Shown piece by piece: positions 46,980 through 54,893 of a stretch of DNA of 64,000 bases; position 1 is the stretch's first letter; each line of letters begins with the position of its first letter. The DNA lies in the IMG/VR virus record IMGVR_UViG_3300024999_001520, positions 40,300-104,299 of that record; one strand, written 5' to 3'. The position numbers were made by a program, and so were the translations under genes. The notes under the pieces are model-generated. The model searched no databases. It was given only the letters and a program-made list of their open reading frames with translations, and was not told the DNA's origin. Source of the stretch: a virus.

Positions 46980-47510
46980 ATGCCAACATCGAGACCCTAC
47001 CCCATAGCACACATAGCTTCCAGAATCATCGACTTACAACCAAAAACCGTATTAGACATAGGGATTGGGTTTGGAAAATATGGTTTCTTAGCCAGAGAAT
47101 ACACAGATATTTGGAACAATCGTTTTAGAAAACCTGAGACTGTTATACATGGCATAGAAGTATATGAAGAGTACATCACTGAAATACATAGACAAATATA
47201 CAATAAAATTTTTATTGGCAATGCACTTGATATATTACCTACATTAGGTAACTATGATTTAATTACTTTTTGCGATGTTGTAGAGCATTTTGAAAAAGAA
47301 GATGGCATTAAAATGATGAATCTGGTCCGGGATAAATGTAAGAATGCCTTTATAACTACCCCTACTTTAAATAGATTTCAAAAACGTGGTGGTGTTGCGG
47401 GTAACCCTTATGAACAACATGTTTATGGTTGGAGTACAGAAGATTTGAAGGCTTGGGGTAAAGTAACCACATTTAATAATTTTGTTAATCTATTGGAGAT
47501 TGTAAAATGA
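46980..47510 (+). CDS. SAM-dependent methyltransferase
   Basis: The ATG at 46980 follows AAAGGAGC, one base after the previous stop; the upstream in-frame ATG at 46959 is inside the preceding gene and is rejected. The 176-residue product has motif I TVLDIGIGFGKYGFLARE, acidic GIEVYEEY and motif IV YDLITFCDVVEHFEKEDG, then NAFITTPT. It is a class I methyltransferase whose partner is probably a glycan precursor. It overlaps the next methyltransferase by 4 bases, so two methylations may be coupled. Confidence 0.82.
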   Translation: MPTSRPYPIAHIASRIIDLQPKTVLDIGIGFGKYGFLAREYTDIWNNRFRKPETVIHGIEVYEEYITEIHRQIYNKIFIGNALDILPTLGNYDLITFCDVVEHFEKEDGIKMMNLVRDKCKNAFITTPTLNRFQKRGGVAGNPYEQHVYGWSTEDLKAWGKVTTFNNFVNLLEIVK

Positions 47511-48118
47511 ACGCAAATAAAAAAATAGCTACGGCATTGTGGAAAGATAATTGCAAGATTAATTTACCTTGCGGTATTGGATCTGCAGTTAGTGTTACTA
47601 CTAAAATTAGGGAATTTATCGGAGACCAACTAAAAAATTATAATATTAGAAGCATTAGTGACGCCGGTTGTGGGGATTTTGCTTGGATGAACTTAGTAGA
47701 TTTAGGTACTGCTACATATGTAGGTTACGATATAAACAAAGAAATGTTAGATGTCAATAAAACAAAATATCCTAAGGTTTCTTTTATTGAATTTGATTTA
47801 GTTAATCAGCCATTACCTAGGACTGATTTAATTATTTGTAGAGATTGTTTATTTCATTTACCTGATGCTTCTGTAATTAAAGCTTTAAAATTATTTAAAG
47901 CCAGTGGTTCACCTTATTTAATGACCACCTCATATAGAAATGTGATCAGCAATACACCGACATCCTCTGAAAAATTTACGAGCAAGCGATCACTATACAC
48001 ATCTGAATATGGGTTTAGAGAAATTAATTTAGAAAAAGATCCATTTAATTTATCAGCTCCACTAACTTTTATTGAAGAGTCCGGGTTTAAACGGATTTTT
48101 GGTTTATGGAGGCTTTAA
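47507..48118 (+). CDS. SAM-dependent methyltransferase
   Basis: This 203-residue protein has motif I SISDAGCGDFAWMNLVDL, TYVGYDINKEMLDVNK, and motif IV DLIICRDCLFHLPDASV followed by a class I C-terminal sheet (PYLMTTSYRN). It lies in an unbroken series: it overlaps the preceding methyltransferase, and the next gene starts right at its stop. It is probably an O-methyltransferase of the same glycan; the target is not determined. Confidence 0.8.
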   Translation: MNANKKIATALWKDNCKINLPCGIGSAVSVTTKIREFIGDQLKNYNIRSISDAGCGDFAWMNLVDLGTATYVGYDINKEMLDVNKTKYPKVSFIEFDLVNQPLPRTDLIICRDCLFHLPDASVIKALKLFKASGSPYLMTTSYRNVISNTPTSSEKFTSKRSLYTSEYGFREINLEKDPFNLSAPLTFIEESGFKRIFGLWRL

Positions 48119-48856
48119 ATGCAAATTCCTATTACTGTTTGGACTTATTGGGAAAACCCCGCCGGCTTAAAAACACCATCATACTTAGAATTATGTTTTG
48201 ATTCTATGGATAAATATTGTAATACAGATAACTTTGTATTTAAACTTGTAGATAACTTAAATATACACGACTTAATACCTGAATTAAGAACAGATTTAAA
48301 TAAATTAAAAGTGTCCAATAATCCCAGAGAGAACATTAGTATTAAAGCGGATTATATTAGAGCTAAACTTTTACAAAAGTATGGCGGTATATGGCTCGAT
48401 GCTGATACAATTGTTATGCGTTCTCCCGATGAACTTGTACCTTTATTAAATAGAAAAGATTTTTTATATAGAACCCAGCATGAAGGCCTTGCATCAGTAG
48501 GTGTAATGGCAAGCATACCTAACGGTGTATTAATCAATGAGTATATAGAACAACAAGATACACTTATCGATACTAAAAAAACATTAAGTTGGGGGGAAAA
48601 TGGCTCACGTATACTCACACCATTGGTGCGTAAACATTCTGCCATAACCCAATCACTTGGATTAGTTGGTTCTATACCTTTTTCACATTGGCAACAATAC
48701 TTTACTAATGTTCTGTATGAGCACGATAAAACGGTTTGGTGTTACCAGCTGTATAATAAAGTATTTCCAGAATGGTTTAAACAGCAAAATAAGGAAATTA
48801 TTTTAAAAGATACCACGGTGATATCGCAGCTTTTTAGGATTTCTTTGGGGGTTTAA
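48119..48856 (+). CDS. GT32-like glycosyltransferase (capsular-polysaccharide type)
   Basis: This 245-residue protein starts at the base after the previous stop. It has the GT32/Caps_synth layout: IPITVWTYWENPAG near the N-terminus, then ADYIRAKLLQKYGGIWLDADTIVMRS with the DxD metal motif, and a late SHWQQYF segment. These enzymes add hexoses to growing polysaccharide or glycolipid. The domain call is strong; donor and acceptor are unknown. Confidence 0.85.
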   Translation: MQIPITVWTYWENPAGLKTPSYLELCFDSMDKYCNTDNFVFKLVDNLNIHDLIPELRTDLNKLKVSNNPRENISIKADYIRAKLLQKYGGIWLDADTIVMRSPDELVPLLNRKDFLYRTQHEGLASVGVMASIPNGVLINEYIEQQDTLIDTKKTLSWGENGSRILTPLVRKHSAITQSLGLVGSIPFSHWQQYFTNVLYEHDKTVWCYQLYNKVFPEWFKQQNKEIILKDTTVISQLFRISLGV

Positions 48857-48857
48857 T

Positions 48858-50027
48858 ATGAATAACACAGTTTTACTTTTAGGGTGCGATGGTTACATTG
48901 GCAATGCTTTAACACAACGTTTGTTAAATAAGGGATTTAAAGTAATTGGTGTAGATAACTTTTTACGAAGATATTGGATACAAGATCTAATGACCTCTAA
49001 GTCTGCTACACCTGTTTTACCCATGGTAGAAAAGATTAGTAAATTTAGTGTTTTGGGAGATTTTATATTTTATGCTATTGACTTATTACAAGATAGTAAC
49101 AAAGTAGAGGAACTGTTTGTTACGTATAAACCAGACACTATCATTAATTTGGCACACATACCCTCTGCCCCATTCAGTCAGATCTCACAAGAGAAGGCTG
49201 AATTTACTTTGAGGAATAATATAATACCTACAAATAATTTGTTGTGGTATATGAAGGCACATACACCAGATGCGCATTATATTACCATAGGAACAACAGG
49301 TGAATATGATCATTATAGTAATATAGATATCGAAGAGGGTTACATTAAGATTAATCATAAGGGCAGGATGTCCAATGAAATGATTTACCCTAGAAGGCCG
49401 GGATCATTATATCATTGTTCAAAAACCGCTTCTACTTATATAATAGATTTTTTAACGCGCACTTGGGGGTTGAGATGCACCGACGTACAACAGTCTGTTG
49501 TTTTCGGATCGTATACGGATGAAATAGATAAAACTAAGGTATATAGTAGACTTGATAGCGACGAAGCAGGAGGCACTGTCATTAATCGCTTTATTGTACA
49601 AACACTGTTAGGTATCCCAATGACTGTTTATGGAGAGGGGCTACACCAAAGAGGGTTTATATCATTAAATGATAGTGTGCAGGCATTAGAGATAGCTGTA
49701 AACAATCCACCAGCGGCGGGCAAAGTACAGGTATGGAATCAGTTATCTGAGTGGCATTCAATAATTGATATAACTAAATTTGTAGAAGAAGTAGCTACTA
49801 AATTAGGGATACCCAGCTCTACACAGCATATCCCTTCTCCAAGAAATGAGTATACAGGAGAACATTACTACAACTATGTTGTTGACATTTTACCTAGTTT
49901 AGGTTATACTCCTACAAGAAGTATAAAACAAGAGATAGAATATACAATGGTCACTATTAAAGACATAGTACCAAAAGAGTTGAAATCAGTTGTTATGCCA
50001 AAGATATTATGGGAGCATAAAAAATGA
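48858..50027 (+). CDS. UDP-sulfoquinovose synthase-like epimerase/dehydratase (SQD1/SqdB)
   Basis: This 389-residue extended SDR enzyme starts 1 base after the GT32 gene. It has the NAD motif GCDGYIG (residues 9-15) and VDNFLRRYW, then NLAHIPSAPFSQ, IGTTGEYDHYSNIDIEEGY, KINHKGRM, a PGSLYHCSK catalytic site (Tyr185 and Lys189) and WGLRCTDVQQSVVFGSYTDE. This is the block order of SQD1/SqdB, which makes UDP-sulfoquinovose from UDP-glucose and sulfite, and the length fits. It may therefore supply a sulfonated sugar. The substrate is inferred; a near relative acting on another UDP-sugar is possible. It overlaps the next gene by 4 bases. Confidence 0.82.
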   Translation: MNNTVLLLGCDGYIGNALTQRLLNKGFKVIGVDNFLRRYWIQDLMTSKSATPVLPMVEKISKFSVLGDFIFYAIDLLQDSNKVEELFVTYKPDTIINLAHIPSAPFSQISQEKAEFTLRNNIIPTNNLLWYMKAHTPDAHYITIGTTGEYDHYSNIDIEEGYIKINHKGRMSNEMIYPRRPGSLYHCSKTASTYIIDFLTRTWGLRCTDVQQSVVFGSYTDEIDKTKVYSRLDSDEAGGTVINRFIVQTLLGIPMTVYGEGLHQRGFISLNDSVQALEIAVNNPPAAGKVQVWNQLSEWHSIIDITKFVEEVATKLGIPSSTQHIPSPRNEYTGEHYYNYVVDILPSLGYTPTRSIKQEIEYTMVTIKDIVPKELKSVVMPKILWEHKK

Positions 50028-50683
50028 GTAAGAACATAAATAGAGTTTTTTGTCATAGAAAATCAGGCGCCTCTTATGTTGTTAGAAGTATAATGGCTAA
50101 TTACTATTGTAATGATTTCGACAAAAATCACTGGCATTTTTCAGATAGTATGGTGAAAGCTATTGCGGATAGTGACATAGCTCTATATGTTGTAAGGGAT
50201 GGCAGAGACGTGTTATATGATTGCTATGAATATTGGAAGCAACAACCTGGCACAAAAAAACATTTCGAAGGTAAAACTTTTAGACAGTACATTATGGGAT
50301 ATATAGAGGCTTATAGTGATAAGGATTTATTTGAAAAAACTGCTGAAACTAAAAATCCCCTAGATCCAAGAATGTTTTCGGACCCAGTACAGTACTGGGT
50401 AGATCATGTGCAAGGGTTTATTAATAGTAACTTAGAAAAGATGTACTTTGTTAACTACGATATGATGCTTATTGATGGCGCTGCTATGTTAATGCACATT
50501 GGAGATTACTTTAAATTAGAACCAAGAAATAAACTCATAGAGCCTTTGGAAGATCTAACTTTGTATAAACCATTGTTTAAAGATGTGGGTGTGTGGCGTT
50601 TAGTTTTTGGTCAAAAAGACTTAGAGTATTTCTGGGGCCGCGCAGAAGATACAATGATTAAATTAAAGTTTTCTTATAATTAA
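50024..50683 (+). CDS. Sulfotransferase-like protein (2)
   Basis: This 219-residue protein overlaps the SQD1-like gene by 4 bases. A 5'-phosphosulfate loop, VFCHRKSGASYVVRSIM, is followed by a classic 3'-phosphate motif, LYVVRDGRDVLYDCYEYW. The C-terminus (DVGVWRLVFGQKDLEYFWG ... MIKLKFSY) fits the end of sulfotransferase family 1, where a GxWxxxF segment binds the nucleotide. It probably moves sulfate from PAPS to a sugar. It is distinct from the protein at 46334. Confidence 0.78.
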   Translation: MSKNINRVFCHRKSGASYVVRSIMANYYCNDFDKNHWHFSDSMVKAIADSDIALYVVRDGRDVLYDCYEYWKQQPGTKKHFEGKTFRQYIMGYIEAYSDKDLFEKTAETKNPLDPRMFSDPVQYWVDHVQGFINSNLEKMYFVNYDMMLIDGAAMLMHIGDYFKLEPRNKLIEPLEDLTLYKPLFKDVGVWRLVFGQKDLEYFWGRAEDTMIKLKFSYN

Positions 50684-50694
50684 TAGGATTAGAT

Positions 50695-51195
50695 ATGATT
50701 AACATAGATGAATACTTAGTTAAATTGAAAGTTATAGTGAGTGAGGTCGATGGTGTAATAACGGACGGGTTAATCACTTATGATGAACTTGGTAATGTAC
50801 CATTTAAATCATTCAATATGCAAGATTTAGATATTGTAAATGAGTTAAAGAAAACCTTTAAATTTACTTTTTTAGCCAAAGATCAGTATGTAAATTACAA
50901 CTTATTCAGACGCAAGAATATTCCTTTTTACTGGGCAGAAAAAGAAAAAGTGGAATTTGTTACTAAGATACTACATCGTTATGAAGTAACATTAGATGAA
51001 ATACTTTATATTGGTTTTGGGTATAGTGACGTACCATGCATTAATAGAATACCTTTTTCTATGTGTCCAAGTAATGCTAATAAAGAGGTTAAAAACAAAG
51101 TAGCCGTTTGCTTGAATACTTCTTCTGGCGATGGTGTTTTATATGAAGTTTATGAATTACTTAAAAACGAAATTGACCGGAGACGTCTATGTTAA
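50695..51195 (+). CDS. KdsC-like HAD protein with altered active site
   Basis: This 166-residue protein matches KdsC/NeuA-type C0 HAD phosphatases in length and in the pattern VDGVITDGLITYDELGNVPFKSFN. The usual nucleophile Asp (DxDG) is Glu17 here (SEVDG), and the late GDxxND motif is GFGYSDVPC. Both key acidic sites are changed, so it may be catalytically dead or have another activity. Its place in the glycan cassette still fits a role in nucleotide-sugar or keto-sugar metabolism. It overlaps dnaX by 7 bases. Confidence 0.72.
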   Translation: MINIDEYLVKLKVIVSEVDGVITDGLITYDELGNVPFKSFNMQDLDIVNELKKTFKFTFLAKDQYVNYNLFRRKNIPFYWAEKEKVEFVTKILHRYEVTLDEILYIGFGYSDVPCINRIPFSMCPSNANKEVKNKVAVCLNTSSGDGVLYEVYELLKNEIDRRRLC

Positions 51196-52268
51196 TAAAG
51201 AGAATATCAAAAAATAGAAGTAATAGCTTACAAACAGCATATAGACCCTGTACTATCGATGAATTTGTGGGCAACAACATCAGTAAAACAATACTAAAAA
51301 ACTACCTGGATAATAGTAAATTACCCCACACTTTACTGTTTAGTGGTCCGGCGGGTACAGGTAAAACCACAGCAGCCCGTATAGTAGCTATGGGGTTAAA
51401 TTGTGAGTCAGTAGCCTCCTCTACATCTCAGCCTTGTTTAAAGTGTAATTCATGTCTTTCTATATTTAATGGCAGTAGCATGGATGTTACAGAGCATAAC
51501 GTAGGAAAGGATGGTGGTAAATCAGACATGAGTGATATCGTGGATACTTTACCATTCGCACCTTTTAATTCAAGAAACAAGGTTATCATTTTTGATGAAG
51601 CGCACATGCTTACTGCCGCGGCAAAAGATTTGTTATTAAAGGATGCTGAAGATGGCTACTCATATATTTATTTTATATTCTGTACAAACAGACCAGAAGA
51701 ATTACAAAGTAAGAAAGAAGGTGGTAATGCCTTTTTAAGTCGTTGTACAAAAGTGGCTTTTGATGCTTTACCACAAGATCAATTATATGCTATTTTAACA
51801 AATGTTTTAGAATTTGAGGGAACTGTTTATAATGAGGAAGTTTTAAACTTCATCATATCTGAAACAAAGGGCATTCCCAGGGATGCTCTTGTGGCTTTGG
51901 ATTCTATTATTACTGAAGGCTCCTGGACGCTAGATTCCGCAAGTGCTATTTTAGGAGGTATAGCAGCAGAAAATACTCCTGCTATAATTGAGTTGAGCAA
52001 GTCTTTGCTAGCAGGTAAATGGTTAGAATCTTGTAAACATTATGAGGTTTTAGCTAAAACGGTATCTATCGAACGTATACGGATAGCTATATGCGGTTAC
52101 TTTGTAGGCTGTCTGAAACGTAGTAGTAAGTTTGCCGAAGCACGTAAATTTTCTACAATATTAGATGTAATTATAGATCCTATATATACAACAGGCAAAC
52201 CTGGGGAACAAATATTTTATCACAAAATGTTTAAAATAGTTAATTTAATAAAAGAGTTTAAAGGATAA
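51189..52268 (+). CDS. dnaX: Clamp loader, DNA polymerase III gamma/tau family
   Basis: This 359-residue protein starts inside the previous gene after GGAG. It has the family start YRPCTIDEFVGN, Walker A GPAGTGKTT at residues 53-61, a zinc module CLKCNSC, DEAH Walker B VIIFDEAHML and the SRC sensor FLSRCTKV, then a helical domain III. The C-terminal tau part is absent, so it corresponds to the gamma form. It should load the phage beta clamp (29153) onto primed DNA. No delta or delta' gene is seen in the window; the host may supply them, or the loader may be a homo-oligomer. Confidence 0.92.
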   Translation: MLIKRISKNRSNSLQTAYRPCTIDEFVGNNISKTILKNYLDNSKLPHTLLFSGPAGTGKTTAARIVAMGLNCESVASSTSQPCLKCNSCLSIFNGSSMDVTEHNVGKDGGKSDMSDIVDTLPFAPFNSRNKVIIFDEAHMLTAAAKDLLLKDAEDGYSYIYFIFCTNRPEELQSKKEGGNAFLSRCTKVAFDALPQDQLYAILTNVLEFEGTVYNEEVLNFIISETKGIPRDALVALDSIITEGSWTLDSASAILGGIAAENTPAIIELSKSLLAGKWLESCKHYEVLAKTVSIERIRIAICGYFVGCLKRSSKFAEARKFSTILDVIIDPIYTTGKPGEQIFYHKMFKIVNLIKEFKG

Positions 52269-52271
52269 ATT

Positions 52272-54188
52272 ATGGGTGTTTTTGATAAGAATATTGCTAA
52301 ATTACCTGCCCCTAAATATACATATATTAATAAACTTGCCGACGCTAAGGCAGCCTTAGACTATATAAACCAATTTGATATGATAGAGGTGGATACGGAA
52401 GGCACTTCCCTGTCACCTTTTGATGGAAAATTAGTTTTGTTACAATTAGGTGTGCAGGGACAGCCTTTTGTTTTTGATGTTAGAAAAGACATAGGTAAAA
52501 GTGAATTTGATGTTTTGTTGTTTAAAGATCTTTTAGAAGATAAAACCAAATTAAAAGTACTTCAAAATGCTTTATATGATGTTAAAATGATTAAACATCA
52601 TTATAGTTTCTATATAAACAATATATATGATACAATGCTGACTGAACAGTTGCTAAATTTAGGCAGACCCTATGTTAGATCTTCTTTATCTGTGTTGGTA
52701 CAAAAATATCTAGGCTTGTCAATGGACAAAGAGCCACGAGGTACTTTTTCAGACTACGAACAAGAATTTCAAAAGTATCAACTTGAATACGCGGCATTAG
52801 ACGTTTGTACCTTAGGCGTAATACGTGATGCACAACTATTATCAGTGGCTAAACATAAATTAGAGCGAGTGTGTCAATTAGAATTCGATTTCGTAAAGCC
52901 GATGGCTGAAATGGAGTTAAATGGCATAACAATTAATACCGAGCGCTGGCTTTCAATTATGCAGGAAGTGGCTAAAAAGAAAGAAGAGCTCCATGTACAA
53001 ATTACAAAAATACTTGATGCTACCGAAAACCAATCAACTTTATTTGGAGTATCCCTGATAAATATAGATAGTCCTAAGCAACTTAAAGAGGCACTTAAAA
53101 AATATGGGGTAGAGGTTGAAGGTACTGCTGTCGATGAACTTGAAAAATATGCGGGCGTTCCTGTAATTGATAATATTCTGGCTTATAGAAAAGCTGAAAA
53201 GCTTATTTCAACTTACGGACAACCCTTATTGGATAAAATACATCCAGCCACAGGAAGATTACATACAGATTTTAAACAATTAATACAGACTGGTAGATTA
53301 AGTAGTTCCCATCCTAATTTACAAAATATACCAGGTAAACAAATATATAGAAGCTGTTTTATAGCAAAAGAAGGATGTGCTTTAATAACGGCAGATATGT
53401 CAGGAGCTGAGTTACGTATTATAGGCAATATGTCCCAAGACCCTGTATTTGTTTCTTGTTATTTGGAAGGAATCGATTTACACACCAAATCAGCTGCCGG
53501 TGTTTTTAATGTAGAATATGATAAGGTGTCTAAGGAACAACGTAAAGCTTCAAAAGCAATAACTTTCGGTTTAGCATATGGTCTTTCTAAGTTTGGTTTG
53601 GCTCGTAGATTAAAGATATCAGAAAAGAAGGCAGAGCGGTTGATGCTTAATTACTTTACGATGTTTCCTAAAATTAAGCAGTGGTTAGAGGATTTATCCA
53701 ATGAAGCTGTAAGAAAAGGATACAGTGAAACTATTATAGGACGTAGACGCTTCTATGACATACCTAAATATGATTCACCAGATAGAAAGTTCATAATTAA
53801 TGGCGTTAAAAGGCAGGCTAAAAACGCACCCATTCAAGGTTCGAATGCTGATACCATTAAACAGGCCATGATTTTTCTTGTAGAGCGCTTAGAAGTATTG
53901 CCCTATTATGTTAAGTTGCTTTTAACTGTGCATGATGAATTAATTGTTGAATGCGACTATGAACACAGATATGAAGTAGCAAAGATAGTTGAACAAGCAA
54001 TAAAGGATGGTTTTAATATGTACTTTAAAATTATTCCAATGGAAACGGATGCTCTTATATCTGCTTGCTGGATGAAGGGTACATGTGATAAAGACAAAGG
54101 CGGCTGTGGTGGCCAAGAATTTAAATTTGCTGATGGTGGTAAATACGGACAACGTTTGGTTTGTTCTAATTGTGATAAGGAACAGTAG
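52272..54188 (+). CDS. polA: Family A DNA polymerase with 3'-5' exonuclease and zinc tail
   Basis: This 638-residue protein has the proofreading domain (VDTEGTSLSPF, Asp41 and Glu43, later YAALDVCTLG). Then come the polymerase: motif A ADMSGAELR (Asp375), motif B KASKAITFGLAYG (Lys428, Phe432) and motif C VHDELIVE (Asp555). There is no 5'-3' exonuclease domain. The last about 35 residues carry CDKDKGGCGG and CSNC, probably a zinc ribbon not typical of Pol I. QSTLF at 254-258 resembles clamp-binding peptides. It lies 3 bases after dnaX, and is probably the replicative enzyme. Confidence 0.93.
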   Translation: MGVFDKNIAKLPAPKYTYINKLADAKAALDYINQFDMIEVDTEGTSLSPFDGKLVLLQLGVQGQPFVFDVRKDIGKSEFDVLLFKDLLEDKTKLKVLQNALYDVKMIKHHYSFYINNIYDTMLTEQLLNLGRPYVRSSLSVLVQKYLGLSMDKEPRGTFSDYEQEFQKYQLEYAALDVCTLGVIRDAQLLSVAKHKLERVCQLEFDFVKPMAEMELNGITINTERWLSIMQEVAKKKEELHVQITKILDATENQSTLFGVSLINIDSPKQLKEALKKYGVEVEGTAVDELEKYAGVPVIDNILAYRKAEKLISTYGQPLLDKIHPATGRLHTDFKQLIQTGRLSSSHPNLQNIPGKQIYRSCFIAKEGCALITADMSGAELRIIGNMSQDPVFVSCYLEGIDLHTKSAAGVFNVEYDKVSKEQRKASKAITFGLAYGLSKFGLARRLKISEKKAERLMLNYFTMFPKIKQWLEDLSNEAVRKGYSETIIGRRRFYDIPKYDSPDRKFIINGVKRQAKNAPIQGSNADTIKQAMIFLVERLEVLPYYVKLLLTVHDELIVECDYEHRYEVAKIVEQAIKDGFNMYFKIIPMETDALISACWMKGTCDKDKGGCGGQEFKFADGGKYGQRLVCSNCDKEQ

Positions 54189-54191
54189 TGT

Positions 54192-54413
54192 ATGTTTAAT
54201 AAAAAACGTATAACATTATCTGATATAAACACACTTTGTTGTAATAAACCAATAGTTAAAGGAAATAATATATTACCGGTTTTTATTGTTACTGGTAAGT
54301 ATTTAAATAATACAACAATATATAAGGTAATAGACTTATCTACTGGCATCGGTCACGATGTTTTAGAAGATGAATTAATTAATAACACGGAGGTATATAA
54401 TGGCAGCTTGTAA
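54192..54413 (+). CDS. Unknown small protein
   Basis: This 73-residue protein starts 3 bases after polA and overlaps dut by 14 bases. It has a short CC pair and a C-terminal beta-hairpin-like part (YKVIDLSTGIGHDV). No family is recognised. The tight spacing makes it a likely real gene of the operon, with no function that I can propose. Confidence 0.45.
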   Translation: MFNKKRITLSDINTLCCNKPIVKGNNILPVFIVTGKYLNNTTIYKVIDLSTGIGHDVLEDELINNTEVYNGSL

Positions 54414-54888
54414 ATGTAATGATAAAGAATTAGTGATTAAAGTTAAATACCATGTAAAAGATTTAATACCCATAACTAAAATTGATATAGGGGATTGGAT
54501 TGACTTACGTGCGGCCGAAGATATAACACTTGAACAAGGGGATTTAAAACTAATCTCCCTTGGTGTTAGTATGAAACTTCCTGCGGGCTACGAAGCTAAT
54601 ATAGTGCCTAGAAGTTCCACCGCCGCTAAATTTGGCATACTGCAAGCAAACCACTACGGTATTGTTGATAATACCTATTCAGGTGATAAAGATATTTGGC
54701 GTTTTATGGCTTACGCTATAAGAGATACTACCATAAAAATGAATGATAGAATTTGTCAATTTAGGCTAAGCAAGATTCAACCTAAATTGGTATTTGAGAT
54801 TGTAGATGCGCTAGAAGATGGTGAAAGAGGTGGTTTTGGGTCTACTGGCACAAACGTTTTTGATACTACTCTTTTTGAGGAGCAATAA
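54400..54888 (+). CDS. dut: dUTP diphosphatase (dUTPase)
   Basis: This 162-residue protein starts after GGAGG. All five dUTPase motifs can be read: IDLRAAEDI (1), PRSSTAAKFGI (2), GIVDNTYSGD (3), NDRICQFRL (4) and RGGFGSTG (5). It hydrolyses dUTP to dUMP, which keeps uracil out of phage DNA and gives ThyX (41107) its substrate. The family forms trimers. Six bases separate it from nrdJ. Confidence 0.93.
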   Translation: MAACKCNDKELVIKVKYHVKDLIPITKIDIGDWIDLRAAEDITLEQGDLKLISLGVSMKLPAGYEANIVPRSSTAAKFGILQANHYGIVDNTYSGDKDIWRFMAYAIRDTTIKMNDRICQFRLSKIQPKLVFEIVDALEDGERGGFGSTGTNVFDTTLFEEQ

Positions 54889-54893
54889 TACTT

